A DNA stretch of 64,000 nucleotides from Gracilaria gracilis (taxonomy: Eukaryota > Rhodophyta > Florideophyceae > Gracilariales > Gracilariaceae), in the NCBI GenBank assembly GCA_030374805.1, contig JARGSG010000202.1, positions 372,001-436,000 on the forward strand. Direction: 5' to 3'. This document shows positions 43,981 to 57,228 of this stretch, in pieces. Both the position numbers and the translations under genes were made by a program. Position 1 is the stretch's first letter; every line of letters begins with the position of its first letter. Below the pieces are notes generated by a model. It searched no databases. It saw only the letters and a program-made list of their open reading frames with translations, and was not told the DNA's origin.

Positions 43981-45299
43981 ACCGCTTTCATCTTCACTGA
44001 AGTCGAAACTTCGTCGTCGGACGAGGTTTGAATCAAGGCGGGAAAAGTGTGGGTAGTTGTCCTACTGGAAGGGCGTTCGTAACAGAAATTCTTGTGCCTC
44101 AAAGTTTTGGCTTGCATTGATATATTTGCAGCTGTTGCAGCCAAATTAGCCATCTCAATTTCGACCGTTGGGCTTAAGCTTTTAGCTCGACTGATAGCTT
44201 GCTCTTAGCTCGTATGGGTTGAAATTATCGTAACTATCCTCTGCTCGAACATCCAAAATATTCTGGGACTACGCAGTTTATGGCCCGTCTGGGTTATGCA
44301 GCCATAAATCAGTTCAGGCAAAACACCTGCGGATGTTGCGCACGGTAATAGAAAGTTAGAACATGGTCACTAAGAGTCCATTTCCTCGTTCTAATTCAAG
44401 TTTTGGATTGAAATTGTGATTTCATGCACCACCAATTTGTTCCATTCCATTTACGAAAAGATTGAAATGGATTTTGGACTAGAACAGCCCGGTTTTCAGT
44501 CTAATAAAGGAGGATTTGGAACCGAATTCATGTCATTCTAATCAAACCACGACAATGCACTCAGCGCAGCACTCAGTCGTGTTGCAATCGACCATGTCCC
44601 TTTCCTGCTTGGCAGCTATTTGGCGCCAACGAATGATATGAATTTCCAATATGGCGCGAGATACAGCGCAGTATACACTACAAACTTGGTTTGTGTCGTT
44701 TCGAAAGCTCCAGTTGAACTGTTATATGCCCATGACCTTTTTTAATTCAATACTGCATTTGAATCAGCATTCGCTCGCCATGGGAGCAGAAAAAGAATGA
44801 ACCGAATTGGATACCGTCGCAGCATGTCGCTCTTTCATTCCTGGTTCAGAAAACCCAAATCTAGGCGGGGTGAATTGGTTTTCTTGAGCAAATGCGAGAC
44901 GTGATAGAGCAAAAGATAAGAGCAGATCGAGTGCGCTAAACTCGTCCCAAGTGCAACCCAATGTGAGGGATTGGTGAATGTGCACCAAAGAGTGGGGATC
45001 ACCGGAAAAGTGCTGTCTATGGTAAGGTGTGGTATTCAGAGAGAAGTCTTCGCATTATTTAGGCGTGTTTTTAAACTTTGAGGTTGTTGGGTGCGGCGCG
45101 AGAGTGTTTCAATCAAAAATCTGTTCCGCTTGAACCCAATCTAAATCGAAACGTTCAGCCATTAAGAGGGGGTAACGTTACATACGATTTGGATTGAAAC
45201 CGGGTATTGGTGGCGATACTCTAACAGGACGTTCGTTACACAGTCAATGACGTCAAAAGCATCACAAACAGGCTTTCGGTGACTAACGTGATTACTTTC
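43981..45299. other. Spacer, no gene supported
   Basis: Mixed AT-rich sequence. One minus ORF (44988-44764) has no recognisable features. The right end of the Harbinger element may lie in this stretch, but no inverted repeat was found. Confidence 0.4.
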
Positions 45300-45900
45300 T
45301 TAGTGAAAAGGCGATTTGAAAGACGATAAAACTGACAAGTCTAGACGTTGAAGCGCTTGAATGGTGTGGGACGGTAAAGACATCCTGGCAACTCTTTTTA
45401 ATTTGAAAAGGTTAAAATTACGGAACTGGACGTCGCAAGAATATGTATCGAGAACAAGCAGTAGCAGTACCAACAGTTTCTGACCTCCTTCTTGCAAAAT
45501 CCTGGCCTTCTTCAAAAATTGTCTGCCCTACTCATAGAAATTGGAAATATCAACACCTGGAATCTCCCTCTGGAACACGAGAAATTGGTGAAAAAAAGCT
45601 CTGAGGCCTTTGTGTATGCCCACTGACGAGAGGATAATGTTCCTTCTTTCCGCAAAAGAGAGCCACGGGCTTGTAGGCACGTTCATCGGCAGAAATAACC
45701 TGCTCGATTGTCAAACATCACCTGCCACCCATACAGAAAAGGGCGCTGAAAGAAAACAGAGTCACGAAATCCAATGGCTCTGCAAAGATTCTGCATGGCA
45801 TACGGCCGAGGGAAACCCCAAATTCATCAGCATTGAAGAAGTACTTATGGGGCTTGATGTCGTACTTTAACATGAATGTTTTGAACAGGTCGATGTACAT
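45300..45900 (-). pseudogene. pogo-like transposase relic
   Basis: Minus frame 45900-45718 carries FFNADEFGVSLG (first Asp block). Minus frame 45515-45300 carries LLVLDTYSCDVQFRNFNL (second Asp block) and LPSHTIQALQRLDLSVLSSFKS (third Asp block). The order agrees with the pogo/Tigger family seen at 29168-30872. The frame between them is broken. Confidence 0.65.
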
Positions 45901-46131
45901 CGCGACATGTACCGCAGCAATGACTTCGACGCGCTCATTTTAAATCACCCACACGAATATATACTTCAAGTTCAAATCATGAGGGAAAATGAACGAGTTA
46001 AGCCATTGCATCGATGGACGGTTATCTTTGAATCAAATTTCCGTCTGGCGCCCAGAAGGAAGGGAGCCGATGAAATGATGGACGAGATCCAGGAGTCCAT
46101 GCTTCGTGAAATGTGGTGCAACTCCCTCTAA

Positions 46132-47544
46132 TGGATTTTTCTGACTACTTAGTCATATTCGGAAGTGTCGTTTGATTGCTCCTCCCAGGAGTCCTAACAA
46201 GGGTATACGAATAGTAACAACCACTGTAGTGGAAATGATACGTGGACTACGGATGAGTCGGGAGGTTGGCCGTGTAAACGTGGAACGGGTGCCACGTAGC
46301 GTGGACAATTATCACTGGACTTGGGCCTACTTGAGTTAGTTTATTTAAAAACTTGTTGGCACGAGCTCACTACTTAGCTTGGAGGCGATCTCTCCATCGT
46401 GCACAGTAAAGTTCCGCCAACCAGGGTTGGCTCTAGAGTTTTTCACTTTCGGCAGTCATCAACTCCCTACCGGAGAGAGGCTTCGTTGCTTACGGGTCGT
46501 CTATCCTCCCTGCTCCCTCTAATGGAACCCAACTGTGTGATTTTTTTACGGTTGTTTCTTGCGTTAGACCCTGTATAGTGATAACCCCGATGTTTACCGT
46601 ACCTTTTGAAACTTTTGGCTTTCGTCTCAGCATTAATCCTGGGTTTCGCGAATTCCCTTTTTCATTTCGCTACAACTGTGGAATCATGCCTTTCTATGAG
46701 GATACATTCACCCACACACGTGGTGCGGAACCAATTCTCTGTTTAACTCTCTATGATCCATCGTGACGGCTTAGACTCGGCTGTAGTGAAACGCCAGAGG
46801 CGGAAACACCCCACGAAGACGTTCGGATCTTCCTCCGTGTAAGGGCAGCAGAGTGAACAGAGCCTTATCTGACAGACTGATTATGTAGGGGTGTAAGGCC
46901 CAGTTTTGCCTTCACGACAAGCGATAGGAGTTAGGTAGAAACCAGAAGTGATCACGGAATTGTGTAAAGCCTTCCAAGGGGTTATTGACTTCACATTGTG
47001 GCAAATGTAACGGAGTGCCCACACGGGTCACGAGCGGAAAAAACACCACCCAAAACAAAGGGGAAAAAGAGGCGCAAATCACAAGAGTAGTGACACAGAG
47101 ACGGCGAAGTCGGTATAGAACTTTGGCAAGGGCGAACTTGACAACAGTTGGTAAATGTTTCCAAACTGGGTGCGTTCCATTGATGCAGAGTGGATAGACA
47201 GCTCGTGTGAAACGGCGTATCTCTCTAAGGAGAAGAAGAGTATGGACGAAGACGTAGAAATCTAGAGCCAAACCTAGTTGGGGAGATTTACTGAGTGTTG
47301 GGACCTTCGTGCCATGGCAATATATAGTGCAGAGTTAACCACCCGTAATGTACTGCTAAAATACAATAAGTATCTAAAATACCCAAAACATTGTAAAATG
47401 TACCAGCAATACTGTGCCTACCTCCTTGACTTACAGTGTCTCACGTGTGCAGTCCCCAGTAGTGGTCATTGTATGTAGTCATACACTGCCCCTGCGTACC
47501 AGTCGGAGAAACAACAAAGTACCAGAATAACCTTCAAGAAGGCG
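46132..47544. other. Leader region of the fourth retroelement, gene content unclear
   Basis: No supported gene. This stretch precedes a gag-like ORF and may hold its LTR and leader; TGTAGTGGAAATG at 46216 is a possible LTR start, but no partner is present. Small ORFs on both strands (46578-46766, 46912-47271) lack recognisable features. Confidence 0.3.
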
Positions 47545-48039
47545 TTGCCATCAATCCTACGGAATGGACGATGCCACCGTATCGGCATCATTGCCAAAAC
47601 GCCCGGAGACCAAGATAAAGAGTTTATCTGCCTCGTTGCTAAGGTGGAAGAAGAGTTATACGAGCTTTATACGGTGAGTTTAGACGAAATGGGCAGCGTC
47701 AGGCGAAGGGAGTTTGACAAGCGCCTCAACGTCGTGCAGCAGAAGCGAAAGAGCATTATGAGGCATATCAATGTTGCGAAGAAGCGGATTCAAACGACGT
47801 TGTCACTGATGTTGCCCTCAGCTGCTAGCAAGGATGCAGGACTTCGCGCAGGGTTCAATCTCCCGAGGAGGTATCGAATACCTAGACTGCCCTCATTTTG
47901 GGGAAGTGCATCCTTGGTGATTAAAGATCCGTTTGAGTTCCTCGTGAAATCCAAGGCCTTTCTGAATGCATACGAAGTGCCACAAGATGGCTGGGTACAG
48001 GCATTATTGTTTTCGATGAGCGAGCTTGACAGGCAATAG
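47545..48039 (+). pseudogene. gag: Gag-like remnant of a fourth Ty3/gypsy-type element
   Basis: A 164-codon frame with a helical, charged N-terminal part and a capsid-like segment near its end (FWGSASLVIKDPFEFL, then QALLFSMSELDRQ). Further gag follows in broken frames. A Cys-rich segment near 48590-48640 (CKCFSCRKH, then KEGRKCADH after a TGA) looks like a decayed zinc knuckle. It is unrelated in sequence to gag of E1-E3. Confidence 0.5.
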
Positions 48040-48904
48040 GCTGAAGGGAATGTAGCCGGATCGGATTGGAGCGATCTGAACGACAAATGTCCGCTCCATT
48101 TTGAGTCGCCGGCAATCAAGGACGAGCTCATTCGCGATCCGGTGCATTGTTGTAGAGGTTTTTGGATTTTGTAAATGGGTGCAGCGATAGGTTTACGAGT
48201 CTTACGTCGCTCACCACGCGTCGAAGTGAATACGAAACAATAGTGACCATGTACATCCAGAGGCAGAATGCGAACCAACAGGACCTCATGCATGTAGGTC
48301 GCGCAGCTACGTTTAATCTGTGGAGTAGGACAAATCACAGAAAGTCTTCTATTTCAATATAGGACAAAATATCAAACGCGATCACATTGGATTCGTTCCG
48401 GTCGTTGCGTCAGAAGGCCGGCCAAGGCTCTCTTTCTGTGAAATCTGGGCAACAGAGGGGGGAGGGCGGGAAGAAACATCAGGTTAAACGCAACCCATGC
48501 AGTGGCTACAAACCGAATCATGCTCAATTAAAGACAAAAGAGTCTTCGCAGAAAAGGAGAAGCTCGATTCGGCTACCAGAAAGCAACTGCGGAAGAAGTG
48601 CAAGTGCTTTTCGTGCAGAAAGCACTGAAAAGAAGGACGCAAATGCGCGGATCATAAGGAGAAAGAGCCCCAAGCCATCCACCTGCAGCTCGCAACAGTT
48701 CTGGAATCCATCCACGAAATAGAACCCAAGCACAGCCTGTTTTGCACCAATGCTGAACTTCGAGCTCTTTTTTGATATGACCACCCCGATTCCGAAGCAA
48801 AACTGGTGAATGGCATCCTAGAAGCTGAGGAGATGAGAGATCCATCTCTCAGCGCTCTGAGTGCGGCTCCTGATGATGCAGCAGAACTTCTGTAAACTCC
48901 GGTT

Positions 48905-50581
48905 CAAATCAATTGCATCGACGGATGGGCCATAGTAGACTCCGGGGCTACATCCAATTTCATATTCCACGGACTCGCCGAGAAGCATCTTATTCCAATG
49001 CAGAGCGTGTATGGGAACATGCGAGATGGAATTGGCGCAATTACTGGTGATCTTAAGGGCCTTACTGAAGTCAAGGTTCAAAATAGAGGTTCGTACAGCC
49101 CATCTAACGGCTGAGAACATGCAAATATCGCCATAGCGGGTCAGGGTACTTGGTTTACCACATTTTCCAGCGTCTGGGTACACTATCGAAGGCATACCTC
49201 AAGCAACCGCCCTGTCAGCTGAAGCGCTACAGCCAACATCAGAACCACTTCCTGAGTAGCCAGATAAACCTCCAGAAAACACCCGCACAGCCGCTTACAT
49301 TTCTCAAGAAGTGAGTGAAGCCTTGAAACGCATCAGGACTTCCCTCTATCTGCCAGGTGCACCCATCCTTTTGCAGTACTGAACGTGAGGCCCTCAATCC
49401 CTGCTCACATCCTAAAATCTGGTGAACTTCGTATCACGCCGAGACTAAGACCGTGTCCACATTGAGGTAAGCCGGTGGCTATCTTCCAAGTTTATCGAGC
49501 TGGCTCCCCTGGACTGTCCAAATTCTTTTCCAATCTTGAGCGTCCCGAAGAGGGATGGGAATGGCAGCCCCGTATATATACACTCCTGTGTCAACTTGCG
49601 TCGCGACAATTCGTTATTGCTGGGTTCAGACTAACCTTTCCCCGCGTAAAGGACATCTTGGACGCAGTTGCTTCTGTATCTGGACCAGAAGCAGTAATCG
49701 CCACACGAGACATCAGATATGGGTATTTTAGATTCTCTATCTCTGAAGGGGACAGAAACAGGGTGGCGTTTCCTGGAAGGGGAAAAACTACCGCATTTTT
49801 GCTGGACCTTTTGGTAGAACCAAGTCGGCCAACATGCAACAACTGATGTACAAGACACTTAGTGATTGTCCGTACGTTGCATTTGATAAGGATGACATTG
49901 TCTTTTTCTCAGAAAACATGGCTGAGCATGCAGAGCACGTTTTCAACGTCATGAGAAAGCTGACCAAGTGGAGGGTACCGATAAGGGTAGAAAAGTTTCG
50001 GTTTGGTAGAAGGAACGTGCTTCTTTTTGGCTTTGTTATAACTGGCGAAGTAGTTTGCAAGAATCTCTAAAATTTAGAAGTAATTGCGAACTGGAAGAAG
50101 CCAACAACTACTAAGCAGCTCCTCAGCTTCTTAGGGGCGGCTAACTGCTACCTTCAATTTATTCAGTGGTTTCTGCATATATCAAAGCCGCTTGACATCA
50201 TACGGAAAGGCAAAGAACCTCCTGCAGTAGATCGATGAAATGTAGGACGCTTTCAAAATCATTCGGTCGAAAATGGTGTAAAATACGACCTTGGTATACC
50301 CTGCGGATGAAAAACAGGTACTGGTCGGCATGGACGCAGTGAAGTATGGCATCCGCGTTTGGGTCGGACAGTTGCAGAATAGCGGTGCGTTTAGATTTAT
50401 TGCCTTTGGCCCACGACCATTGTCAGCATCGGAGAAAAAATTGCCAGCTATCGTCGTTAGAGCCAGAAGCTCTTGCTTGGCAAGAGGCAATTTACTTTGG
50501 AGAGCAGTGCTCAACCCTCTAAGTACTGAGCTTTACGCACCACTGAGAGTAGGTGCGCCGTTCAAAATAATATATATCTAA
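48905..50581 (+). pseudogene. pol: Pol remnant of the fourth element: protease, RT, RNase H
   Basis: Protease block AIVDSGATSNFIFHG near 48935-48975. RT pieces at 49475-49846 (FPRVKDILDAVASV, then YGYFRFSISEGDR) and 49834-50070 (FDKDDIVFFSENMAEH in place of YxDD). A connection-like block, LLSFLGAANCYLQFI, lies near 50120. RNase H-like VGMDAVKYGIRVWVGQLQ is at about 50326, with LSASEKKLPAIV after it. No integrase follows; the element ends near 50580. Frame breaks throughout show it is dead. Confidence 0.65.
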
Positions 50582-50769
50582 GTAGATACAGCAATTCTGG
50601 ATGCACTGCATCCGGCCTATCAGTGAGACACGTGTGCTAGTCACACCCGCTAAGCGGAACCTCGAGCCGTGCAATCCACGTGTACATCTATGGAAATTAC
50701 CTCAGCGAGGCAACACGCTAAAAGCGGTGTAGCTCTTATGTATCTACTAACGCATGACGTTTAAACTAA

Positions 50770-51651
50770 CTAAGTCTTCCAAATCGCCTCAAAGAAGCAT
50801 TGTCCTTCAGATGGTATTCTTTTTGAAACGATCTTTCCGTCAGCTTTTCTTTCCACAGCACCACGCAAAAACCGAAAGACTTTGGTGTACCGCTGAACAG
50901 GCGTCTGAACAGAGGGGGTGCCTGACCCCTTGTCTTGAATAATAATAAAATTCACATTAGACCATTCCATTACAGCATATAACCTGATACCCAATATCAC
51001 CGGTTTGGATTTCATGTAAGTTTTTGCTACAGTTTGCCCTTTGCGTCTCACAGTATTCTAGGCCAGGGTGGAGACACCAACAGGAACGGCAATTGTGGCA
51101 GAATCTCTTCTGAACTGCTCTAGTATTGGACGGCGGTGCCATAAGGGTTCCGTGACTGCAATTTCGGATTCATGACTTGCATACATGCGTAGCGAAGCCC
51201 GTTCATTTAAAAACATATCCCTGCATATGTTCCTCTTTAAAAACGAAATTCCTAGCAGTTCAGAAGTGCTACAATTCTCCCGGAGATGGTTCAGATGATG
51301 CAAGAAAGTGAGGAGCTCGAGACCAATATAGGCATTGAGCTCGTCCATTCGAAGCGATTTTGTTCTTTTGCCACATCTTATTAGTTTTTTGCTGGTTTAT
51401 ACGAGGACATATTCTACAAAATACTTGTTCAAAAATGAGTGGAATAATCCCAGCTCATCGTTTTGAGCATAAGCAGGCTTTTTGAATTGCGATTTGGCCA
51501 AAAGAAGGCCACTACGTTGATTCCATCGAGCGCAATACGGTACGAGTTGGTACACAGTTTGTTTTCCTACAGATTCCAAAAAAGAGTCCAAAATGTTCTT
51601 CATTGTCGTAGTCTTCGAAAAATGTACCGGCTTGTTTATAGTTGCACTCAA
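50770..51651 (-). pseudogene. piggyBac-type transposase relic
   Basis: Three minus-strand frames match, in order, the element at 57274-61177: 51651-51397 (SGLLLAKSQFKKPAYAQNDE against SGLYLAKPSLINRSYAHKKE), 51348-51058 (LNAYIGLELLTF, ILEQFRRDSATIAVPVGVS) and 51051-50770 (TYMKSKPVILGIRLYAV, GSGTPS, QTPVQRYTKVFRFLRGAV). The C-terminal half is missing. It is a diverged second copy of the same family. Confidence 0.75.
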
Positions 51652-51719
51652 CTGCAGCTAAAACAGCTCGGAGAGCTTGCGTTGTGTTGGTTGCAAGGGA
51701 GCGTTCTATGATTGTCGAA

Positions 51720-52224
51720 ATATAACATATCTTTTGTGAAAAGTTTTTAGCAAGTTAAAGGAGGTTGACGCCAGGATTTGGCGGATGTTGTGCAATTCAT
51801 ACCGACAGCCCGGACGGCTGTGAGGTTAGCGTTTTTATACCTATGCAAAGAGTACAATTGTCCATATGGTGTGCGCTTTGGCACCAAAAATTGCCCCCGT
51901 CTCAGAAATCGGAGCGAAGGGTTCTCGTATCACACGCGAACCAGATTTACGCAAGCACGAGTCGTGTGTGCATAATCCGAGTTCATGCGCAGATCACGTT
52001 CAGTTGGACTACGCTCGTTGGGTACTCAATATTTGCCTCCACGGCCAGCGTGTTCATTGGATCACAACAGCCAATAACGCTTCCTTACATACTGCAGCTG
52101 CTCCTACGAATTGAACAGCATTAGAAGCACTAGAGCTTTCCCACGACGTTATGTGCCAACTTCGTTCAAAGTTGGCTAGGAAACCACGACAACTGTCTTC
52201 TTACTGACAAAAGAACCTCTAAAG
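51720..52224. other. Spacer, no gene supported
   Basis: Overlapping short plus-strand ORFs (51765-52124) have no recognisable content. It lies between two transposon relics. Confidence 0.35.
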
Positions 52225-53835
52225 CTAACGGGACCAAGGAAGCGAAGTGAGAAACTTCAAACAAAGCTGAACAACTAAAGCAACCTTTTCGAAATTTGTA
52301 CCATGAAGAGCCCCTTTAATATCAATTTTCGTACAGCACATAAGCAGTAAGCTACGCCGCTGCCGCAACGTGACATTCATTCGAACGGCCTTCAACGAGA
52401 CCGTGACGCAACCACAGCTTTTTTGGCGCCTTGAGATTGCCCGACACACTTGCATAACAAAGGGCTCCCCATACTGATCCGAACGTTTCATTACACACAC
52501 GCACATGATGGCGACGAAGTATTTGCCCCCTTTCTTTCTCAATAGCTTCCTTCTTCTCCCTTTCTGCTGTGACCGCCATGTTCTTCTCCTTCGACAAGTA
52601 CCGCGATTTCTCTCTCAGCTTCAGCACGGAAAGCGCCACGTTTGTCGAAAGAACAGCACCGTACGCCGTGTCAAGAAATCCGGACGAATGAATATGTACG
52701 TCTTCCAATATTTCTGCGACTGTTTTGTCCTTTGACTTGTTCATTATTCCCAACCTTTCTTCCAATGACGCAATGAGATTTGGTTCTTCGTAGTTGAAAG
52801 GCCTTGCTCGGACAAAGAAGAGGCAGTCATCCAAAGGAGAGATGCCACATTTTGCAAAGCCTTTCGTGATGTTTTATACTGTGAAGCATAACTGATAGGC
52901 CTTGGATATGATCTGCGCTACGTCAAACTCATCAACTGATGCGCGGGAACAGCGAAGACTACGAGAAACTAAATCAAGCATCTCACGGAAATGGCTTCAT
53001 TGGTGGAAACACAGCAACGTCTAGCGGCTGTGTTGTTCCGATTGTATGGGGTGGAAGCGCGTAGGCGAAGAAGCCGTGCTGTCCGAGAAGCCCTGGGACT
53101 GAAATACTTAGATGGCTTCCATTCCCATCGTATATGAGAATGATTTTGCGATTGTCGGTTTGGAGTGGTGCTGTGCCGTCTAAAAAGTGCTCAGCCGATA
53201 TAAAGAAGTTTGCAGTATCAACCGAGGCGATGTAAGTTCTAGCGGTAACAACGGAACGAGGAGGAAGACATTCGATGATTGATTGGGCAACCTCAACTTG
53301 GCCATTGCTACAAATTATTCTTCTTTGTCGAAGACGGGTTCCTTGGAAAACAAACATTGGTTTTCCGATTCTTCCATCCGCAAACACTGTTTCTTGTAAC
53401 GTGATGTGATTCACATTTTTGAACTCAGCCGAGGGCACCAAAAGACTTTCTTTCTTATATACATACCTACGACGCATTCTCCCAAGAATTCGTTATTGGA
53501 GCGGTGAAAATCCTGTCTCGTCTACATTGACTATATGCAAGAGGTTCGGTGCTGTGATGTTCAAAGAGCCTCTTAATGGCCTTCAAGTGATGCACAAGAA
53601 CTTTGGTATTGGTTGGAAAGTAACGTTTCGCTTCCTGTCGGGAGGGTTGACGCCACATGATTTTGTTACGATGCCTTGCCTCGAATAGCCCACAAAAGAG
53701 ACGTCCGGGCCTACCGTTCTTAAAGCGAATCCGTTCTCGGCGATGATGTGGAAGATTCATGACCAGCATTTCAACGCAGTATTGCAGATCTTTACGACAG
53801 AGAGGCCTCCCGCGTTTGCTGTACTCAAGAAACAA
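52225..53835 (-). pseudogene. pogo-like transposase relic
   Basis: The minus frame 53835-53467 is the N-terminal, DNA-binding part (RKDLQYCVEMLVMNLP, FKNGRPGRLF). 53477-52983 holds the core with IILIYDGNGSHLSISV (second Asp) and GTTQPLDVAVFPPMKP (third Asp). 52834-52352 is a helical Lys/Glu-rich C-terminal tail. The first Asp block is expected near 53500, where the frame is disturbed. A family member distinct from the other pogo-like copies in the window. Confidence 0.65.
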
Positions 53836-54985
53836 GTCAACAATTCGTAGTTATTCAGATCTTGTTAGGAGAAGGCGAAAGTCTGTGCAAATGCTTGGCT
53901 TTCATGATGGTTTTTGGATGTGACGGTGCAGGTTCGAAGGAAAAAAAACCACTTCTGCTACGGCATCACGAAAGGAAATGCCGTCGTCCACTAGCTTGAT
54001 ACCATTTGCAATGTTTAGGCTGAATTTTTTGTTGCTAAGCCGGACAAATTTTTTAATGATGAAAGAAGCCAGAGAACCAGATAGGTCGCAAGGTTTGGGA
54101 TGGAGGAGAACTACGATGCGGCTGAAGCTACAGGGAATGGTCTTTATATGATTGTTTGCGAGGTTCGCGGTACGCCTTGTTTGAATTCAAACTTGTGATG
54201 TCTTTGAAGCAGATTTTAGGACTGCATCATGACAAGGAAAGATAGCCGATTAAGATGGAGATTTTCCGCCATCTTTCTTGGATGCAGGGTGTTTGCGTTT
54301 CGTTTCGATATTGTGTAATTCTGACTTATTGTCCATATTCTACCGTCCCGTAAGAAAGGGAATGTTTTAAAAAACGCCTGAACATGGGAAAGTTTGGGAT
54401 GAATCCATGTATAGTTAAAAATGAAGTGAACCAAGTTCATCATGGTTAAAGTTTGAACTTTAAAATCAGTAGTATGTTGCTTTTTCTTACTTATTGGACA
54501 AGAAGCCTCGTTTTTAAACGGCAGGGACCCGATCATTCGCAGGGAAGGCCCTATGGTATCTCTACAATTGTAGAGATATGCAAAGAATGCCCTTGGCAGA
54601 CTGTAAGCCAAGCGGCTGCAATGCTGAAAGTCTTTTGCCCAATCATATGCTTGGTTTATCTCTAAAATTGTAGAGATAAGCGTATACACTGCACGAAATT
54701 TATAAATCTCTACTCATTCTTTAGTTCAAAACTTTCGTGCCTACATTGCTGTGCAAAAGTTGCGATTAACAATCGATTGACCACAGTCAGCTTTGGTCAT
54801 TGATACAGCAACAGTACTTAAAATGATACACATATTGATATATGCGTCATATAAACAACACAATTTATATATAGCAGCGAAGTTTTATAGCAGCAAAGAA
54901 CTGCTTGAAATAAAATGGCGCGCTTCAAGCGTTTCAAACCAGACCAAAGTACAGTAGAGCAACCTTCATTGCCAGTCCAATTTTC
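53836..54985. other. AT-rich spacer with two 22-bp palindromes
   Basis: No supported gene. A perfect 22-bp palindrome (half-site TATCTCTACAA) lies at 54557-54578. A near-perfect copy lies exactly 100 bp further at 54657-54678. The minus ORF 54689-54216 spans them but is not recognisable. Confidence 0.5.
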
Positions 54986-56015
54986 TTGAGCCCAACCAAG
55001 GCAGCCACACTCACCAAAATTGCTGGAGCCAATCTACTTTCTGATGTGGAGAAGGAACAGATCTTTGCGCACAGTGCCCATGGACTCAACTACCATGCAA
55101 TTGCTAGCGAAATTGACCGTCACCGCACTACCGTCCAAAAATTCTTGATGCGTCCCAAAAAGACGCAGCAGAAGAAATGAAAACCGAGGAATCAAGAAAA
55201 TCGGAAACCACCAAGCGGGCCATCATTCATGAGGTAATTCTTCGTCAAAGCAGAGTAGCAGACGTTAAGAGAAGTTACAACTTAAACATATCCGTACGCC
55301 GTATGCAAGAGATTCTACAAGAGGTTCTATACCTCAAGTACAAACAATTAAGTTCAGACCATACATGAACAGACGCCACAAAAAATTTTTGCCCAGAGTA
55401 GTCGAGAGATAAGCAGAAGTGGGGCTCTGGTGAATTGAAAAAGATCATCTTTTCCGACTAGAAAAAGTTTAATTTGGATGATTCAGATGGCCTGGCCTAC
55501 TATTGGCATGACTTGAGGAAGACTCCCAAGGTGTTTTTAAAAAGAGTTCAAGATGGTCGTTCGCTAATACTTTGGTCATGCATTTCTTACTACGGTTGCC
55601 GGGCAGTGGACTGGTTTTGATTTTAATATTACATCTTCTTTATATATAGAGGTGTTGGGGAAATAATTTCCACTGCTTGCTGCAAATACTTTAGGAGAGA
55701 ACTGAATTTTTGCACGATAGGGCTAGTCTCCATTGTGCAAATGCCAGGGAGAAGTATTTGAAGAACCACAATGTCAACGTGCTATACTGGGCAGCCCAGA
55801 GCCCAGAGTTGAACATTATTGAGAATATCAGGGCTTGGCTGGCCAGGCACGTATACGCCGACCATCGCCAATTTGAAACGGTGGAAGAATTGGCAGACTG
55901 CGTGGAACATGTGTGGAATCCGATTCCAGTACAGTACTTGGAATCGATTTACAAGTCTATTATAGATAGGATAGTTAGTGTAATTGAGAAGAGAGGAGGG
56001 ATGTCTGGCTATTAA
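54986..56015 (+). pseudogene. Tc1/mariner transposase relic
   Basis: Frame 54986-55180 is the N-terminal HTH (LSDVEKEQIFAHSAHGLNYHAIASEI, paired-like). Frame 55177-55368 is the second DNA-binding part. Around 55440-55620 lie FNLDDSDG (first Asp) and RSLILWSCISYYG. Frame 55710-56015 has HDRASLHCAN (second Asp) and AQSPELNIIENIRAWLA (Glu), giving the DD34E-like spacing of Tc1 elements. Several stops. The inverted repeats are not clear. Confidence 0.75.
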
Positions 56016-56562
56016 TAATGGTAACGCAAATATTCTGTCTTTATGCAGTTATAAAATTTCATTACACCTCCTGCTTTGTTAGTACATAACCGTGCAAAGC
56101 AGGATGTATATACATTTGCGCACCTGTGCCCTTGCAGTGAGCCTCCTGACTACACAGATATTAGATTTAAATGACTGAACGTAATGCTAACCGAAAATAA
56201 AGACGACGCCGTTCCAAATCATATTTACAGCAATAGGATAACATGACTGCAACAATGAAATGCTTCTCTGCAATTTATTACAGAAAAAGATACAATACTA
56301 GTTCTTTGCGTTGTCTGTCGATCTTTCAACAAAATCAATCATTCCACAAACCGCAACTAGTGTCTATTCGACACTGACCTCATATGAGGATAATATTGAT
56401 TGTGTTGTAACTTTGTATAGAAGTCCCAGAAGATTTTAAAAACTTAGCTTGTAAACTAACCTAGACCTTCCCTTCGAGGGCCAAGCAGAAGTATATCACA
56501 ACTCTGTCCACTTCTCTGTAGGCTGTTTACTTTTGCTGTCACGTTAGCAAGATCTCTCCAAT
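56016..56562. other. Spacer, no gene seen
   Basis: AT-rich sequence between the Tc1-like relic and the piggyBac-type gene. It may hold the promoter of the latter. Confidence 0.35.
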
Positions 56563-57228
56563 ATGTCGCCGTCAACAGATCTTCGCCGTGTTATTGGAAC
56601 AACTGTACACAGCCGTGCTCGACCTGTCACCTCCGAATCAGCTTGTAAACGCTACTTCGGTTCATTTTGGAAATCTAAAACCGTCAATGGAACCGTGACC
56701 ATTGTGGACACCAAACCAGTCAATGGTCGTAACATGACCTTTATTACTATTCAGTTTAGTCTAACCAATCGTGAGAAAGAGTGTACTCTACCGTTATGTA
56801 ATGTGAAGCTTGGCATTTATGTCAACCAAGAGACCGAAGCGGTTCCGGCTGTTACAGAGGCATTATCGAACGCTGGTGCGGTTCAAAGTACTGAGAAAAG
56901 CGAACTCCCTTCGACTCAGCAAATTTTGCAGTCCGATGAAAATGAATCTTCAGGTGCAGTCAACCATTCAGTGACGGCTCATGAGAGACAGTGGACCATG
57001 GAGACAATCTGTACGTCGTTGAATGGCTCCATGCAATTGCATCAATGGAAGTTTATTAATCCAGCCGGAGATTTTATCTCTTCTCGTCATGTGCCACAAG
57101 GTATGGAAGCTATTGACTACTTTATGTGGATGTTTCCTGCTGGATATCTGCACTCAATAGTGGAGAGGACTAATAAAAGGCTCAGAGATCGTTTAGCAGC
57201 TGACAAATCCCTCTATCCGTATTATTAA
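56563..57228 (+). CDS. N-terminal part of a piggyBac-type transposase gene (split)
   Basis: 221 codons from ATG 56563. The last third (QWTMETICTSLNGSMQLHQW, IDYFMWMFPAGYLHSIVERTN) resembles the N-terminal region of piggyBac-type transposases of the oomycete/algal sort, where a 'DYFxxMFPxxxLxxxVxxTN' block precedes the catalytic domain. The catalytic domain is found at 61204-62738 on the same strand, and a different piggyBac-like element (57274-61177) is inserted between. The TAA at 57228 precedes an AT-rich 40 bp that could have been an intron. So the gene was probably one unit before insertion. Confidence 0.6.
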   Translation: MSPSTDLRRVIGTTVHSRARPVTSESACKRYFGSFWKSKTVNGTVTIVDTKPVNGRNMTFITIQFSLTNREKECTLPLCNVKLGIYVNQETEAVPAVTEALSNAGAVQSTEKSELPSTQQILQSDENESSGAVNHSVTAHERQWTMETICTSLNGSMQLHQWKFINPAGDFISSRHVPQGMEAIDYFMWMFPAGYLHSIVERTNKRLRDRLAADKSLYPYY

